A DNA stretch of 61,750 nucleotides from Acetobacter farinalis (lineage in GTDB: Bacteria > Pseudomonadota > Alphaproteobacteria > Acetobacterales > Acetobacteraceae), in assembly GCF_011516935.1 (NCBI RefSeq), contig NZ_WOTF01000010.1, positions 1-61,750 of the forward strand. Reading direction: 5' to 3'. Positions 35,577-44,518 of this stretch are shown here, piece after piece. A program made the position numbers and the translations under genes. Position 1 is the stretch's first letter, and every line of letters begins with the position of its first letter. The notes under the pieces are model-generated. The model made no database searches. It saw nothing but the letters and a program-made list of their open reading frames with translations, and was not told where the DNA came from.

Positions 35577-37679
35577 TTACCAGATTTTTACGCGCTGCTG
35601 CGGTGTCAGATACAGGCTCTGGCCGGGTTTGACATCCCATGCCTTGTACCATGCATCAATGTTGTGCATCGGGAGGTTCACACGGGCCTGCGGCGGGGAG
35701 TGCGGGTCTGTCACAATCAGATTTTTGATTGTGTCATCACGCAGTTTTTCACGCCAGACCTGCGCCCAGCCGAGGAACACGCGCTGGTCTCCCGTCAGGC
35801 CATCCAGCACCGGTGCGGGCTGGCCGTGCAGGGAGGCATGATATGCATCCAGCGCCAGCGTCAGGCCGCCGAGATCGGCAATGTTCTCACCCATGGTCAG
35901 CTTGCCGTTCACATGCACGCCGGGCAGGACTTCAAACGCATTGTACTGTGCGCCAAGGCGGTCGGCCAGCTTCTGGAAGCGGGCGGCGTCTGCCTTGGTC
36001 CACCAGTCACGCAGGCGGCCGTGTTCATCAAACTGGCGGCCTTCATCATCGAAGGAGTGGGTCATTTCATGACCGATCACACCCCCGATCGCCCCGTAAT
36101 TGACGGCGGCATCAGCCTTGGGGTTGAAGAATGGCGGCTGAAGAATGGCGGCGGGGAACACAACCTGATCAAACAGCGGGTTGTTATAGGCGTTCACCGT
36201 CTGCGGGGTCATGCCCCATTCGTTACGGTCTACCGGCTTGTCCAGGCGGTCCAGCCAGTATTGCCATTCAAACGCCACGCCGTTTTTCGCGTTGTTGTAG
36301 ACTTCACCCTTTGTCACGTTCAGGCTCGAATAATCGCGCCATTCGTTCGGGTAGCCCACCTGAACTTCAAAGTTTTCCAGCTTGCGCAGGGCGGCTTCAC
36401 GCGTTTCCTTGCTCATCCAGCTATTGTGCTGAAGGCGGATGCGGAAGGCATCCTTCAGGTCGCCTGTCAGCGTCTGCATGGCCGTGCGGCTTTCTGCGGG
36501 GAAGTAGCGTTCCACATACACCTTGCCCAGAGCCATGCCCATGGCGCTGCTGGTGGCCTGCACGCCGCGCTTCCAGCGTGCGGGCAGGGCGGGCTGGCCG
36601 GAGAGGGCCTTGCTAAAGGTGAAGCGTGCCTGCACGAAGGCATCCGGCAGGTAGGGGGATGCGTTTTCAACAGTATGGAACGCCAGCCAGGCCTGAAGCA
36701 GCCCGGTATCGGCAGAGGCCAGCAGTGCGGCTTCCCCCGTGATGGCGGAGGGTTCCCCCACAATCAGCGTGCGGTTTTCAAGACCTTCCTTGGTCAGGCC
36801 GGCAGCGGTCAGCCAGGTGAGCCAGTCAAAGCCGGGAGCAGCTTTTTCCAGTGCGCTGACGGTCATCGGGTTATAGGTTTTCTGCGGGTCACGCAGGTCT
36901 GCCCGTGCCCAGTGCACTCCGGCCAGCTTTGTTTCAAATGCCACGATGGCGGCGGCGGCGGTAGCCGGTTCGGGCCATTTGATAAGCGTGAGTGCCTGCG
37001 TGATATAAGCCTGATAGGCCTCACGCTTCTTGGCGAATTCCGGCTTCAGGTAATAATCGCGGTCCGGCAGACCAAGGCCATCCTGATCCACATTCAGTGC
37101 GTAGCGTGTGGGGTCCTTGGCGTCCGGGTTAATACCCAGCGAGAAGGGAGACTTCATGAAGTTGCCCGCAGAAGCGCCTGCCAGCGTGGCGAAAGCCTTG
37201 GCGTCCCGCATTTTCATGATGCTGTCCAGATCGGCCTGCATCGGTTTGATGCCCTGCTTCTCGACAGATTTTTCATCCATGAAGGAGGCGTAGTAGGTGC
37301 CGAGCTTTTCTTCAATGCTGCTCGGGTGCTTGACCGGGTGGGCAGAGAGATCATTCAGGATGCTCTGCACCCGCGTGCGGGAGAGTTCCGCCAGCGCGTT
37401 GAACGGGCCATAGCTGGTCATGTCTGACGGGATGGTCAGATGCTCCAGATAGGTGCCGTTTGCGTATTTGAAGAAGTTGTTGCCGGGTTTTTCAGCGGTA
37501 TCGCGCCCGGCAAGGTCCACACCCCATGCGCCGAAGCTGGCGGGCGGTACGGCGGCGGGGGCTGTGGCCTGCGGGGCAGTGTCCGCATGGGCAATTCCTG
37601 CAAGGCTGCTCAGGCCCAGCCCGGCGGATAGAAGCAGAGCGACGCGGCGTGACAGTCTGGCATGACGTTCAAGGGTCAT
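35577..37679 (-). CDS. M13 (neprilysin-like) zinc metallopeptidase
   Basis: A 700-residue secreted peptidase with a signal peptide of about 32 residues ending near AHADTAPQ. The zinc site HExxH appears as HEMTH near residue 535, and the third ligand lies in GENIADLGGL near residue 597. Both the M13 N-terminal lobe (about 50-430) and catalytic lobe are complete, and the length is normal. It probably degrades peptides in the periplasm or outside. It is a single-gene unit with operator-like palindromes upstream (37742-37779). Confidence 0.92.
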   Translation of the reverse strand: MTLERHARLSRRVALLLSAGLGLSSLAGIAHADTAPQATAPAAVPPASFGAWGVDLAGRDTAEKPGNNFFKYANGTYLEHLTIPSDMTSYGPFNALAELSRTRVQSILNDLSAHPVKHPSSIEEKLGTYYASFMDEKSVEKQGIKPMQADLDSIMKMRDAKAFATLAGASAGNFMKSPFSLGINPDAKDPTRYALNVDQDGLGLPDRDYYLKPEFAKKREAYQAYITQALTLIKWPEPATAAAAIVAFETKLAGVHWARADLRDPQKTYNPMTVSALEKAAPGFDWLTWLTAAGLTKEGLENRTLIVGEPSAITGEAALLASADTGLLQAWLAFHTVENASPYLPDAFVQARFTFSKALSGQPALPARWKRGVQATSSAMGMALGKVYVERYFPAESRTAMQTLTGDLKDAFRIRLQHNSWMSKETREAALRKLENFEVQVGYPNEWRDYSSLNVTKGEVYNNAKNGVAFEWQYWLDRLDKPVDRNEWGMTPQTVNAYNNPLFDQVVFPAAILQPPFFNPKADAAVNYGAIGGVIGHEMTHSFDDEGRQFDEHGRLRDWWTKADAARFQKLADRLGAQYNAFEVLPGVHVNGKLTMGENIADLGGLTLALDAYHASLHGQPAPVLDGLTGDQRVFLGWAQVWREKLRDDTIKNLIVTDPHSPPQARVNLPMHNIDAWYKAWDVKPGQSLYLTPQQRVKIW

Positions 37680-38085
37680 GATCTTGTCCTATATTCTGCT
37701 CAGGGAGGAAGCGTCGAAAGGCCATCCCCCTGTCGTTTTGTGGAACAAACTGTTCCGGTATGCGGATAAAAGCATACCGTGCGGAAAATGCCTACCCTGC
37801 GGGAATGATCGCTGTTCAGATGGCCGGAATGGCGCGTGACAGGTGTGAAAGCGGGGGCGGAGGGAGTTGGTCTGTACTCTGCTGGAAGGGGAGGTGTCCG
37901 GGTGTCGTGCCGGGCAGGCAGGGGGCCCAAGGGGGCACGATGAGAGGGGCACGAGAAAATATGTCCAGCTGTACTTTCAGATTCGGTGGCCGGAGCAGGC
38001 TGGTGCTGTGCCGCAGGTGTGTCCGTGTACAGGCTATCCCGATAAGGGGCGCCTGCATGAAATACTATGGCGCGAGAGAGTATAT
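37680..38085. promoter_or_regulatory. Gene-free promoter region with two palindromes
   Basis: The 406-base gap upstream of the M13 peptidase has no convincing gene. GGAACA-AAC-TGTTCC (37742-37756) is a perfect 6-3-6 palindrome. CGGTATGC and GCATACCG (37756-37779) form an eight-base inverted repeat with an AT-rich loop. They abut each other 63 to 100 bases upstream of the peptidase start. This suggests binding by one or two repressors or a structured leader. The remainder is GC-rich without visible signals. Confidence 0.5.
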
Positions 38086-39024
38086 TTACCACAGGTAAAC
38101 AAATTTCAGATAATACGCGTTGGTTTCAGGCGTGTTTCGGCCTTCCACGCTGTGGGAGTAGCGGGTGGTCAGGCTGATATTTTTTGTCAGCGTGAACATG
38201 GCCCCTATCCCCATGGCCACTTCCCGGCTGCTGGAGTTGTCAATCCAGTTCTGAACGGTGCGGTCCCGCGTGCCAGCGGTGTTCTGCCAGTCAAACGCCA
38301 GAAAGGGTTCAAACCGGCGGTGGAGTTTCCAGCTGAAGCGCAGGTTGCTGTGGAAGGTGGTGCCTGGTGTGTAACTATGTTGCGCGTTCACATGTTTTGT
38401 CATGTTGACAATGGCGCCAAGGTCTCCACCAAAGCTGAAATGCTTCCATTCATAATCAAAAAGCAGGCTTGAGAGGTTGCTCCAGTAATGGCTGGACAGG
38501 GAATCCCGTGTACCGCTGGGGGTTTGTAAAAATGTCTGGATACCAAAGGTGCTGTGAGAATTTGGTTTGAACCATACCGCCGGGCCGCTGATGGTGCCGC
38601 CTAGGCCGCCATAATTTGTGCCGCCGGCCAGCCTGTAGGATTCTGTCTGGATCACCTCAAAGGCAAAGCCGACATGGGGAATGGCGTCAAAACTTCTGAA
38701 ATGCACGTATTTTGTCAGGCCAGACCACGTGTGACTGCCGCCTTCGGGCTTGCGTGCACCCAGACTGTTGTATGTCATCCCGGCGGCGTTGCCATCGCCG
38801 TACTGCACCAGAACGTTAAACGGTTTGAAATCTACCGGAAGGTCATATTCATGCGGGCCGATAATGGCCAGGGGGATATCCGCCGCCCGGGCTGCGTGCC
38901 CTCCTGCGAGAGTAAGCAGGAGGGTTGCGATGGTTGCGGTATTCAGTCTTAAAAATCCTGAACAGGGAAGGATTTTTCTGGTCAAGTGAGAAAAGGGGTG
39001 GGTGGGATGTATGGAATGTTTCAT
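38086..39024 (-). CDS. Outer-membrane channel-like protein (phenol MetA-degradation type)
   Basis: About 312 residues from ATG 39024, with a signal peptide (LNTATIATLLLTLAGGHAARA). Alternating aromatic/polar strands run to a terminal aromatic YLKFVYLW, as in outer-membrane beta-barrels. The pattern fits the SphA/Phenol_MetA_deg group of putative small-molecule channels. It diverges from the glucose dehydrogenase gene, so a role in substrate entry or product exit for periplasmic oxidation is plausible but inferred. Confidence 0.6.
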   Translation of the reverse strand: MKHSIHPTHPFSHLTRKILPCSGFLRLNTATIATLLLTLAGGHAARAADIPLAIIGPHEYDLPVDFKPFNVLVQYGDGNAAGMTYNSLGARKPEGGSHTWSGLTKYVHFRSFDAIPHVGFAFEVIQTESYRLAGGTNYGGLGGTISGPAVWFKPNSHSTFGIQTFLQTPSGTRDSLSSHYWSNLSSLLFDYEWKHFSFGGDLGAIVNMTKHVNAQHSYTPGTTFHSNLRFSWKLHRRFEPFLAFDWQNTAGTRDRTVQNWIDNSSSREVAMGIGAMFTLTKNISLTTRYSHSVEGRNTPETNAYYLKFVYLW

Positions 39025-39319
39025 GGTGGTTTGGCACTTTTTTATTGTTACTGTTTGCAGGCAGATCAACCGCATTCCAGCCCGTGCCTCTGGCCGGTCT
39101 TTTAAAAGGCGTGCGTCAGTATTGGGGGATGTTTGCGAAAACGTGCATATCACGAACAGGTGATTCATTCATAAATCACATACATTTTATTTAAAGATTT
39201 CTGGGATGAATGATCAGTAGCAAAATACGGAACAGAGCTGAATGGAGAGAGGAAAACGCACCATTTTACGGAAGACTTTCTAAAGCCCAGATGTCATTTA
39301 TTTCATATGTGAGGTTAAG
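39025..39319. other. Divergent promoter gap between channel and gcd
   Basis: About 295 bases, AT-rich between 39170 and 39320. GAGG at 39311-39314 is the ribosome site of gcd. No palindrome or RNA element was identified with confidence. Confidence 0.4.
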
Positions 39320-41764
39320 ATGAACCCGACCTTATCGAGGTTATTAGGGCTTGTAACCGGTGCGGCTCTGGCGGTGGTGGGGGTGTACCTTGCCATCGCC
39401 GGGGGACAACTCGCGCTTCTCGGTGGTTCGCTCTACTACGTTTTTGCTGGTCTTGTTCTGGTTGGCACTGCTGTGCTGGGGGTTTTTCGCCCGCGCACAG
39501 CGCCACTGGTTTATGCAGCACTCATGCTCGTCACCCTTGTGTGGGCGCTGGAGGAGACTGGCCTGAATATCTGGGGGCTTGAAGTCCGGCTGCTGACCTT
39601 TGTGGTCTTTGGCGTGTGGCTGCTGGTTCCGGCTGTATGGTACACCGGGCGCGGCTGGATGGCTGACAAGGCTGCCGTGCTGGTCGGGCTGGGTGCCACA
39701 GGGGCTGTGCTGCTTGCAAGCTGCTTCTCCTCCTATTCCATCAACGGCACGCTTTCGGCGGAGCGCATGGCCACAGCAGATGCCAGCGCGGAAACAGATA
39801 ACGCCATTGCCAATGCAGACTGGCAGTATTACGGGCGCACCGCGCATGGAGATCGGTATTCTCCGCTGGGGCAGATTACCCCGCAGAACATCTCCCACCT
39901 GAAACTGGCCTGGCAGACCCGCACGGGTGATACCGCCCACGCTGGGGAAGCCGTTGTGGCCGGGCCTGATCAGGGGCATGAGTTCAACCTTGAGGTCACC
40001 CCCATCAAGGTGGATGACACCCTATATATGTGCACGCCCCATAGCTGGATCGTGGCGATGGACGCTGCCACCGGCAAGATCAAGTGGACGTATGATCCGC
40101 ATCCCGACAAAAAGGATGTGGCCGCCAACGTGTATCTGGCCTGCCGTGGTGTGTCCTATTACAAGGCCCCTGAAGGCACACAGACATCCTGCCCGAAGCG
40201 GATTTTCTCCCCCACGGCGGATGTGCGTCTGGTGGCTGTCAATGCGGAAACTGGCAAGCCGTGTGATGATTTTGGGGATCACGGGTCCGTCTCCCTGCGT
40301 ACCTATCTGGGGAATGTGCCGCTTGGTTTCCATTTCGTGACATCTCCGCCGCTGGTGGTGAAGGATCGTGTGGTGCTGGGTGGCTGGGTGATGGATAACC
40401 AGGCCAATTTTGAACCCTCCGGCGCCGTGCGTGCGTTTGACCCGCTGACAGGTGAACTGGCATGGGCGTGGGATGCCGGGCACACTCCGGAAAACTGGAA
40501 ACCCGGCCCGAATGATGAGCTGACGCGTGATACCCCCAACGCATGGGGTGTTTACACGGCAGACCCGGAACTGGGGCTGCTCTACATCCCCACCGGCAAT
40601 TCTCCGCCGGACAACTGGGGTGGATCACGCCGCCCGTTTGATGATGCAACCTCCAGCGCAACCATTGCTCTGGATATTGAAACCGGCGAACGCAAATGGA
40701 CCTTCCAGACCGTGCATCACGATCTGTGGGACATGGATATTCCTTCCGGTCCTTCTCTGGTTGATCTGCCTGGCCCGAACGGGGAAAATATTCCCGCACT
40801 GGTGCAGAGCACCAAGCGCGGTGAATTCTTTGTGCTGGACCGTCGCACCGGCACGCCGGTTCCGGGCTACCCGGTTGAGGAAAAACCTGTGCCTACAGCA
40901 GGGGTTGCGCCGGATGACCATGTTTCTCCCACCCAGCCGTACCCGGTTGCCATGCCCTCTCTCACCCCGCCGGATCTGAAAGAGACGGACATGTGGGGAG
41001 CAACACTGCTGGACCAGCTGATCTGCCGTATCCAGTATAAATCCGCAGCGTATGACGGACAGTTCACGCCGCCTCATATTGGTAAAACCACGATTGTTTA
41101 CCCGGCATTTTACGGCATTGTGGACTGGCAGGGCGCTACGGTGGACCCCGTGCGCAAGGTGCTGATTGCCAATGCCAGCTATCTGCCCTTCCGCATCAAG
41201 CTGGACCGCCGCACCAAACTGGAAGAAAGCGGTGCGCTGCCCAAGTGGAACGGGGACGGGAATGAACCCACACCCAAGGGAAATGCTCTGGCGCTTTCAC
41301 CCAACTACGGCACGCCTTATGTGGCCTATACGGACCCTTGGCTGAACCCGCTGCAAATTCCCTGCAAGGGGCCTGTGTGGGGCACGCTGACGGCGATCGA
41401 TCTGGTGAGCAAGAAAATCATCTGGCAGCACCCGATTGGCACCACACGGGACACCGGGCCTTTCCGCACCCACACCAACCTGCCGCTGCCCACGGGCATG
41501 TATAATATTGGCGGGAGTGTTGTGACCAAGGGTGGACTGGTCTTCATGGGGGCTACGGCTGATGACTATCTGCGCGGGATTGATCTTGCCACCGGCAAGG
41601 TGATCTGGCGTGACCGTCTGCCGGCTGGTGGTCAGGCAACGCCCATGTCCTATGAAGTCAATGGCAAACAGTATGTGCTGATTGCCGCTGGCGGGCATGG
41701 CGGGCTTGGCACCCGTTCCGGCGATTATATCCGGGCTTATGCACTGGATGACACCGCACACTGA
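39320..41764 (+). CDS. gcd: Membrane-bound PQQ-dependent glucose dehydrogenase
   Basis: An 814-residue quinoprotein that oxidises D-glucose to glucono-lactone at the outer face of the inner membrane and reduces ubiquinone. The first 140 residues form five transmembrane helices. The rest is a PQQ beta-propeller. Sequence parallels E. coli Gcd closely: RYSPLGQITPQN, EVTPIKVDDTLYMCTPH, FQTVHHDLWDMD (Asp466 region), FVLDRRTG (Lys/Arg at the cofactor), MWGATLLDQL and RLPAGGQATPM. The length is usual (about 800). It is a hallmark of acetic acid bacteria. Confidence 0.95.
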   Translation: MNPTLSRLLGLVTGAALAVVGVYLAIAGGQLALLGGSLYYVFAGLVLVGTAVLGVFRPRTAPLVYAALMLVTLVWALEETGLNIWGLEVRLLTFVVFGVWLLVPAVWYTGRGWMADKAAVLVGLGATGAVLLASCFSSYSINGTLSAERMATADASAETDNAIANADWQYYGRTAHGDRYSPLGQITPQNISHLKLAWQTRTGDTAHAGEAVVAGPDQGHEFNLEVTPIKVDDTLYMCTPHSWIVAMDAATGKIKWTYDPHPDKKDVAANVYLACRGVSYYKAPEGTQTSCPKRIFSPTADVRLVAVNAETGKPCDDFGDHGSVSLRTYLGNVPLGFHFVTSPPLVVKDRVVLGGWVMDNQANFEPSGAVRAFDPLTGELAWAWDAGHTPENWKPGPNDELTRDTPNAWGVYTADPELGLLYIPTGNSPPDNWGGSRRPFDDATSSATIALDIETGERKWTFQTVHHDLWDMDIPSGPSLVDLPGPNGENIPALVQSTKRGEFFVLDRRTGTPVPGYPVEEKPVPTAGVAPDDHVSPTQPYPVAMPSLTPPDLKETDMWGATLLDQLICRIQYKSAAYDGQFTPPHIGKTTIVYPAFYGIVDWQGATVDPVRKVLIANASYLPFRIKLDRRTKLEESGALPKWNGDGNEPTPKGNALALSPNYGTPYVAYTDPWLNPLQIPCKGPVWGTLTAIDLVSKKIIWQHPIGTTRDTGPFRTHTNLPLPTGMYNIGGSVVTKGGLVFMGATADDYLRGIDLATGKVIWRDRLPAGGQATPMSYEVNGKQYVLIAAGGHGGLGTRSGDYIRAYALDDTAH

Positions 41765-41785
41765 TCTGACTAAACACTCGGTTTG

Positions 41786-41827
41786 AAAAAAGCCGGTTCC
41801 AGCCTTTCAGGAGGTTGGGGCCGGTTT
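41786..41827. terminator. Terminator between convergent gcd and gntR-type genes
   Basis: AAAAAAGCCGG and CCGGTTTTTTT flank an imperfect stem. Because the run of A precedes it and a run of T follows, it can work in both directions. It overlaps the 3' end of the GntR gene. Confidence 0.65.
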
Positions 41828-42517
41828 TTTTGTGCGTGATGTGCGCGGTGCAGCCGGGCTGCGGCCGTGTGGGCGGGAACGAGCGCTGAGCAGAATAGCG
41901 CTGCGCAGGTGCGTATACATCTCCGCACGGGCCACGCCGGGGTCTCGGCGGCGGATGGCGTCCAGAATACGCTGGTGGCCTGCAAGGGTTTCTTCCAGAG
42001 AGTATTCCGGCAGGGATACCAGATTGCCTACGCGGGAAAACCAGATCTGATCGTAACTGATTTCAAGCTGGCGGCGCAGCAGGTCATTTTTCGCGCCCTC
42101 TGCAATCAGGACGTGAAACTGGGTGTCGAGCCGCTCAAATTCATAAAACTGTTTGGCGCGTGCGGCTTTACCCTGCTCATTCAGGCAGGCCTGAAGGGAT
42201 TTAATCAGGACTTCATCCGCACGCTCGCAGCAGAGGGCAACTGTGGCGGTTTCAATCGCTTCACGAAATTCATAAATTTGCCGGATGTTGTCATGAGAAG
42301 GGGAGGCAACAACATAAAACCGCCCTTTCCGCCCGATAAGGTTGTCCTGATGCAGCCGTTGCAGGGCTTCACGCACGGGCGTACGGCTTACGCCATAGCG
42401 GCGGCCTATGTCTTCTTCCTGCAGGACGGTGCCGCCCTGCACGCGGTTGTCAATCATATCGCGGCGCAGGGCTGTATAAAGCTCTTCACCAGTCAGGGTG
42501 GGGCGGCTGTCAGTCAT
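41807..42517 (-). CDS. GntR/FCD-family transcription repressor
   Basis: A 236-residue regulator. Residues 8-75 are the GntR winged helix (IGRRYGVSRTPVREALQRLHQDNLI) and 85-215 the all-helical FCD ligand domain (YEFREAIETATVAL, FHVLIAEGAKNDLL, HQRILDAIRRRDPGVAR). The last 20 residues are basic and Pro/Ser-rich. It lies downstream of the flavoenzyme gene on the same strand. Palindromes of the UxuR/ExuR type overlap the divergent promoters at 43953 and 44378, making this the likely local repressor. Confidence 0.87.
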   Translation of the reverse strand: MTDSRPTLTGEELYTALRRDMIDNRVQGGTVLQEEDIGRRYGVSRTPVREALQRLHQDNLIGRKGRFYVVASPSHDNIRQIYEFREAIETATVALCCERADEVLIKSLQACLNEQGKAARAKQFYEFERLDTQFHVLIAEGAKNDLLRRQLEISYDQIWFSRVGNLVSLPEYSLEETLAGHQRILDAIRRRDPGVARAEMYTHLRSAILLSARSRPHGRSPAAPRTSRTKKPAPTS

Positions 42518-42616
42518 GGGTCCATCATAGCCGGGGCAAGGGGCGGAAGGAGGTGGGCTCTCTGAAACTCATGCCATGCGGACGCATATATGGTGACGAG
42601 ACCCCGGAGGCAGAGA

Positions 42617-43912
42617 TTAACTTGCCCGGGATCCTTCTCCGTTGCAACCGAACCGATCAAGGGTGAAATGGTCCCGGCCCAGTGTGTCGGGTTCCCCGGT
42701 AATCAGATTGGCCATCAGCTTCCCGGAGGCTGGGCCAACGCCAAACCCGTGAGCGGAAAAGCCAGTGGCCACATACAGGCCGGGATAGCGGGCTACAGGT
42801 GAGAGAATGGGCAGGGCATCGGGCACAACATCAATCACCCCCGCCCACATGGTGGCGATGCGGGCTTTTTCAAACACCGGCATGTCTGCACGCAGGCGGT
42901 TCATGGTGCGGGCAAGAGTCTTGCTGTCCGGGGTTGGATCACACGCGCGGAACTGTTCAAACGGATTGGGTTTGCCTTTGCCAAATTGCCTTTCCTGCCT
43001 GCGTTCCTGCACAAAGGAAGACCCGATGCGAACACTCAGAAGTTTTTTCTGTTTCAGAAAATTAGGCATGAATTCACGCAAAAAGCGGAAAGAGTCCGGC
43101 GTGACATAAGTGATGGAGGAGTTGCGTTGTGCGACTGTATAGCCTCCATCCATCCGCCGGCGCAGGGAAAAACGTGAGGACGCTACAATAGGATCTGGCC
43201 CGCCTGCCACCGGCTCCGTGCGCAGGACAGATGCAATCACCTTGAGTTGCGGCAGGACAATATCCACCGTCTTGCACAGCCAGCGGGACCAGATGCCGGC
43301 GGCAACCACAACCGAAGATGCACTTATCCGGCCGTTTTCTGTTTCAAACCCGCAGGCACGCCCCCCTTGAATATCAATGCTCTTAACGGCGGTATCCGGC
43401 AGAATGACCACACCCGCCGCTTCAGCTTTCCGCACAAGAAAGCGCATGGCGCTATCCGGTTCAGCCCGACCATCCCCCGGGCTGTAAAGCGCTCCGGCCC
43501 ACTGGCCCCGGCTCTGGGGCAGAAGGGTGCTGATTTCGGAACGCCCCAGTTCCCGTGCATCAAACCCGCGCGTGCGCGCGGCGGCCAGCCAGCTTTCCAA
43601 GCCCTGCCATTCATCCTGATCCTGCGCGAGGGAAAGCAGGCCGCTGCGCGTATACCCGAAATCGCCTTCTTTGGCCCATTGCTCCCAAAGCGGACGGCTG
43701 GCAACAGCCAGAGGCAGTTCTTCCATGGCTTGGCTGATGGTGCGCACCCAGCCCCAGTTGCGGCTGGACTGCTCATAGCCGGGGCGCCCTTTATCCAGAA
43801 CCGCGACGGAGAGACCCTTTTCACGCAAAAACAGTGCTGTGCACACGCCGATAATACCGCCACCGGCCAGAACAACATCATAATGCGGGGGGGTGGGCCA
43901 GGGCTTTTCCAT
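42617..43912 (-). CDS. DadA-like FAD-dependent amino acid oxidase/dehydrogenase
   Basis: A 431-residue flavoprotein of the glycine/D-amino-acid oxidase fold. The FAD-binding motif is VVLAGGGIIGVCTALFLREKG near the start. QSSRNWGWVRT follows at the FAD-contact position. The C-terminal ATGFSAHGFGVGPASGKLMANLI closes the FAD site. It would oxidise an amine or D-amino acid to an imino acid, then an oxo acid. AAGGAG precedes the ATG. It is divergent from the receptor-carrier-dehydrogenase operon and followed by the GntR gene. Confidence 0.85.
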   Translation of the reverse strand: MEKPWPTPPHYDVVLAGGGIIGVCTALFLREKGLSVAVLDKGRPGYEQSSRNWGWVRTISQAMEELPLAVASRPLWEQWAKEGDFGYTRSGLLSLAQDQDEWQGLESWLAAARTRGFDARELGRSEISTLLPQSRGQWAGALYSPGDGRAEPDSAMRFLVRKAEAAGVVILPDTAVKSIDIQGGRACGFETENGRISASSVVVAAGIWSRWLCKTVDIVLPQLKVIASVLRTEPVAGGPDPIVASSRFSLRRRMDGGYTVAQRNSSITYVTPDSFRFLREFMPNFLKQKKLLSVRIGSSFVQERRQERQFGKGKPNPFEQFRACDPTPDSKTLARTMNRLRADMPVFEKARIATMWAGVIDVVPDALPILSPVARYPGLYVATGFSAHGFGVGPASGKLMANLITGEPDTLGRDHFTLDRFGCNGEGSRAS

Positions 43913-43952
43913 GATGGTCAGACTCTCCTTGTGGGTATGTGGGAGGAGAAAT

Positions 43953-44000
43953 TTTCAGCATACTGAAATCAGAGATAAACGCTGACAGGAGTCTTGTGAA
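43953..44000 (-). promoter_or_regulatory. Promoter and operator of the DadA-like/gntR operon
   Basis: On the minus strand a -35 TTCACA (43995-44000) and -10 TATCTC (43972-43977) are spaced by 17 bases. Immediately downstream lies TTTCAGCATACTGAAA (43953-43968), a 16-base inverted repeat with a four-base centre. Its core TCAGCATACTGA matches the other site TCGGTATACCGA in nine of twelve bases. Confidence 0.6.
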
Positions 44001-44347
44001 GAGGTTTTTGTATGCGGAGTTGAGAGAATCTTATGCAAAAAGATCTCCCATATTTTGTAAAAATAACCGTAAACAAAAGAGTCTTGATGGTATTTTCCGC
44101 TTTGCTTCCTACTGCAGGAGTTCCCGACTTTGGAGAGGGTGAAATAATGAGCCTTTCTTAAGTATGTCCATATCAGGAAATATGAGGGGAATGGCGTTCG
44201 GAGGTGTTGGAATTATTCAAGATAATATATTGAAAATGCTCTATAAATCTTGAGGCAGGGCATGCTGTAGGTATTTTTCAGGTCAATGGCATTTGAGAAA
44301 ATGATTCATTGTGCTGATAGATTAATCATTCCTTATTCAAAACATGA

Positions 44348-44389
44348 TTGACAGAAGGAGGTCTTGTGGGACTAATCTCGGTATACCGA
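44348..44389 (+). promoter_or_regulatory. Promoter and operator of the receptor operon
   Basis: A consensus -35 TTGACA (44348-44353) is followed after 17 bases by ACTAAT (44371-44376) as a -10. The perfect palindrome TCGGTATACCGA (44378-44389) sits directly behind the -10, where a bound repressor would block transcription. It differs in two bases from the UxuR/ExuR core TTGGTATACCAA known for FCD-type GntR proteins. Confidence 0.65.
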
Positions 44390-44518
44390 AACTTGGGATG
44401 AAGAATCGATTCCGTAATGGTCTGAAAATTCTGTATGCCGAACGGATACAGAAAGCCGGACTGTCACGCGCTCTCAGACCAGACAAACCCTGCCTTGGGC
44501 TGTGACAGGAGACGTACT

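Larger units (their letters stand above)
43913..44518. other. AT-rich regulatory region between divergent operons
   Basis: About 600 bases without a gene, clearly lower in GC than the surroundings. It contains the two promoters and two operator-like palindromes listed separately. The stretch from 44041 to 44340 shows no further structure that I can name. Confidence 0.5.

Noticed and set aside
35664..37427. A 587-codon open frame opposite the M13 peptidase
   Set aside because: It lies wholly inside a well-supported gene and arises from codon bias. No motif or ribosome site supports it.
44435..44518. The upstream ATG at 44435 as the receptor start
   Set aside because: It adds 28 residues that spoil the signal peptide. 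The GTG at 44519 has a well-placed AGGAG and a clean signal sequence.
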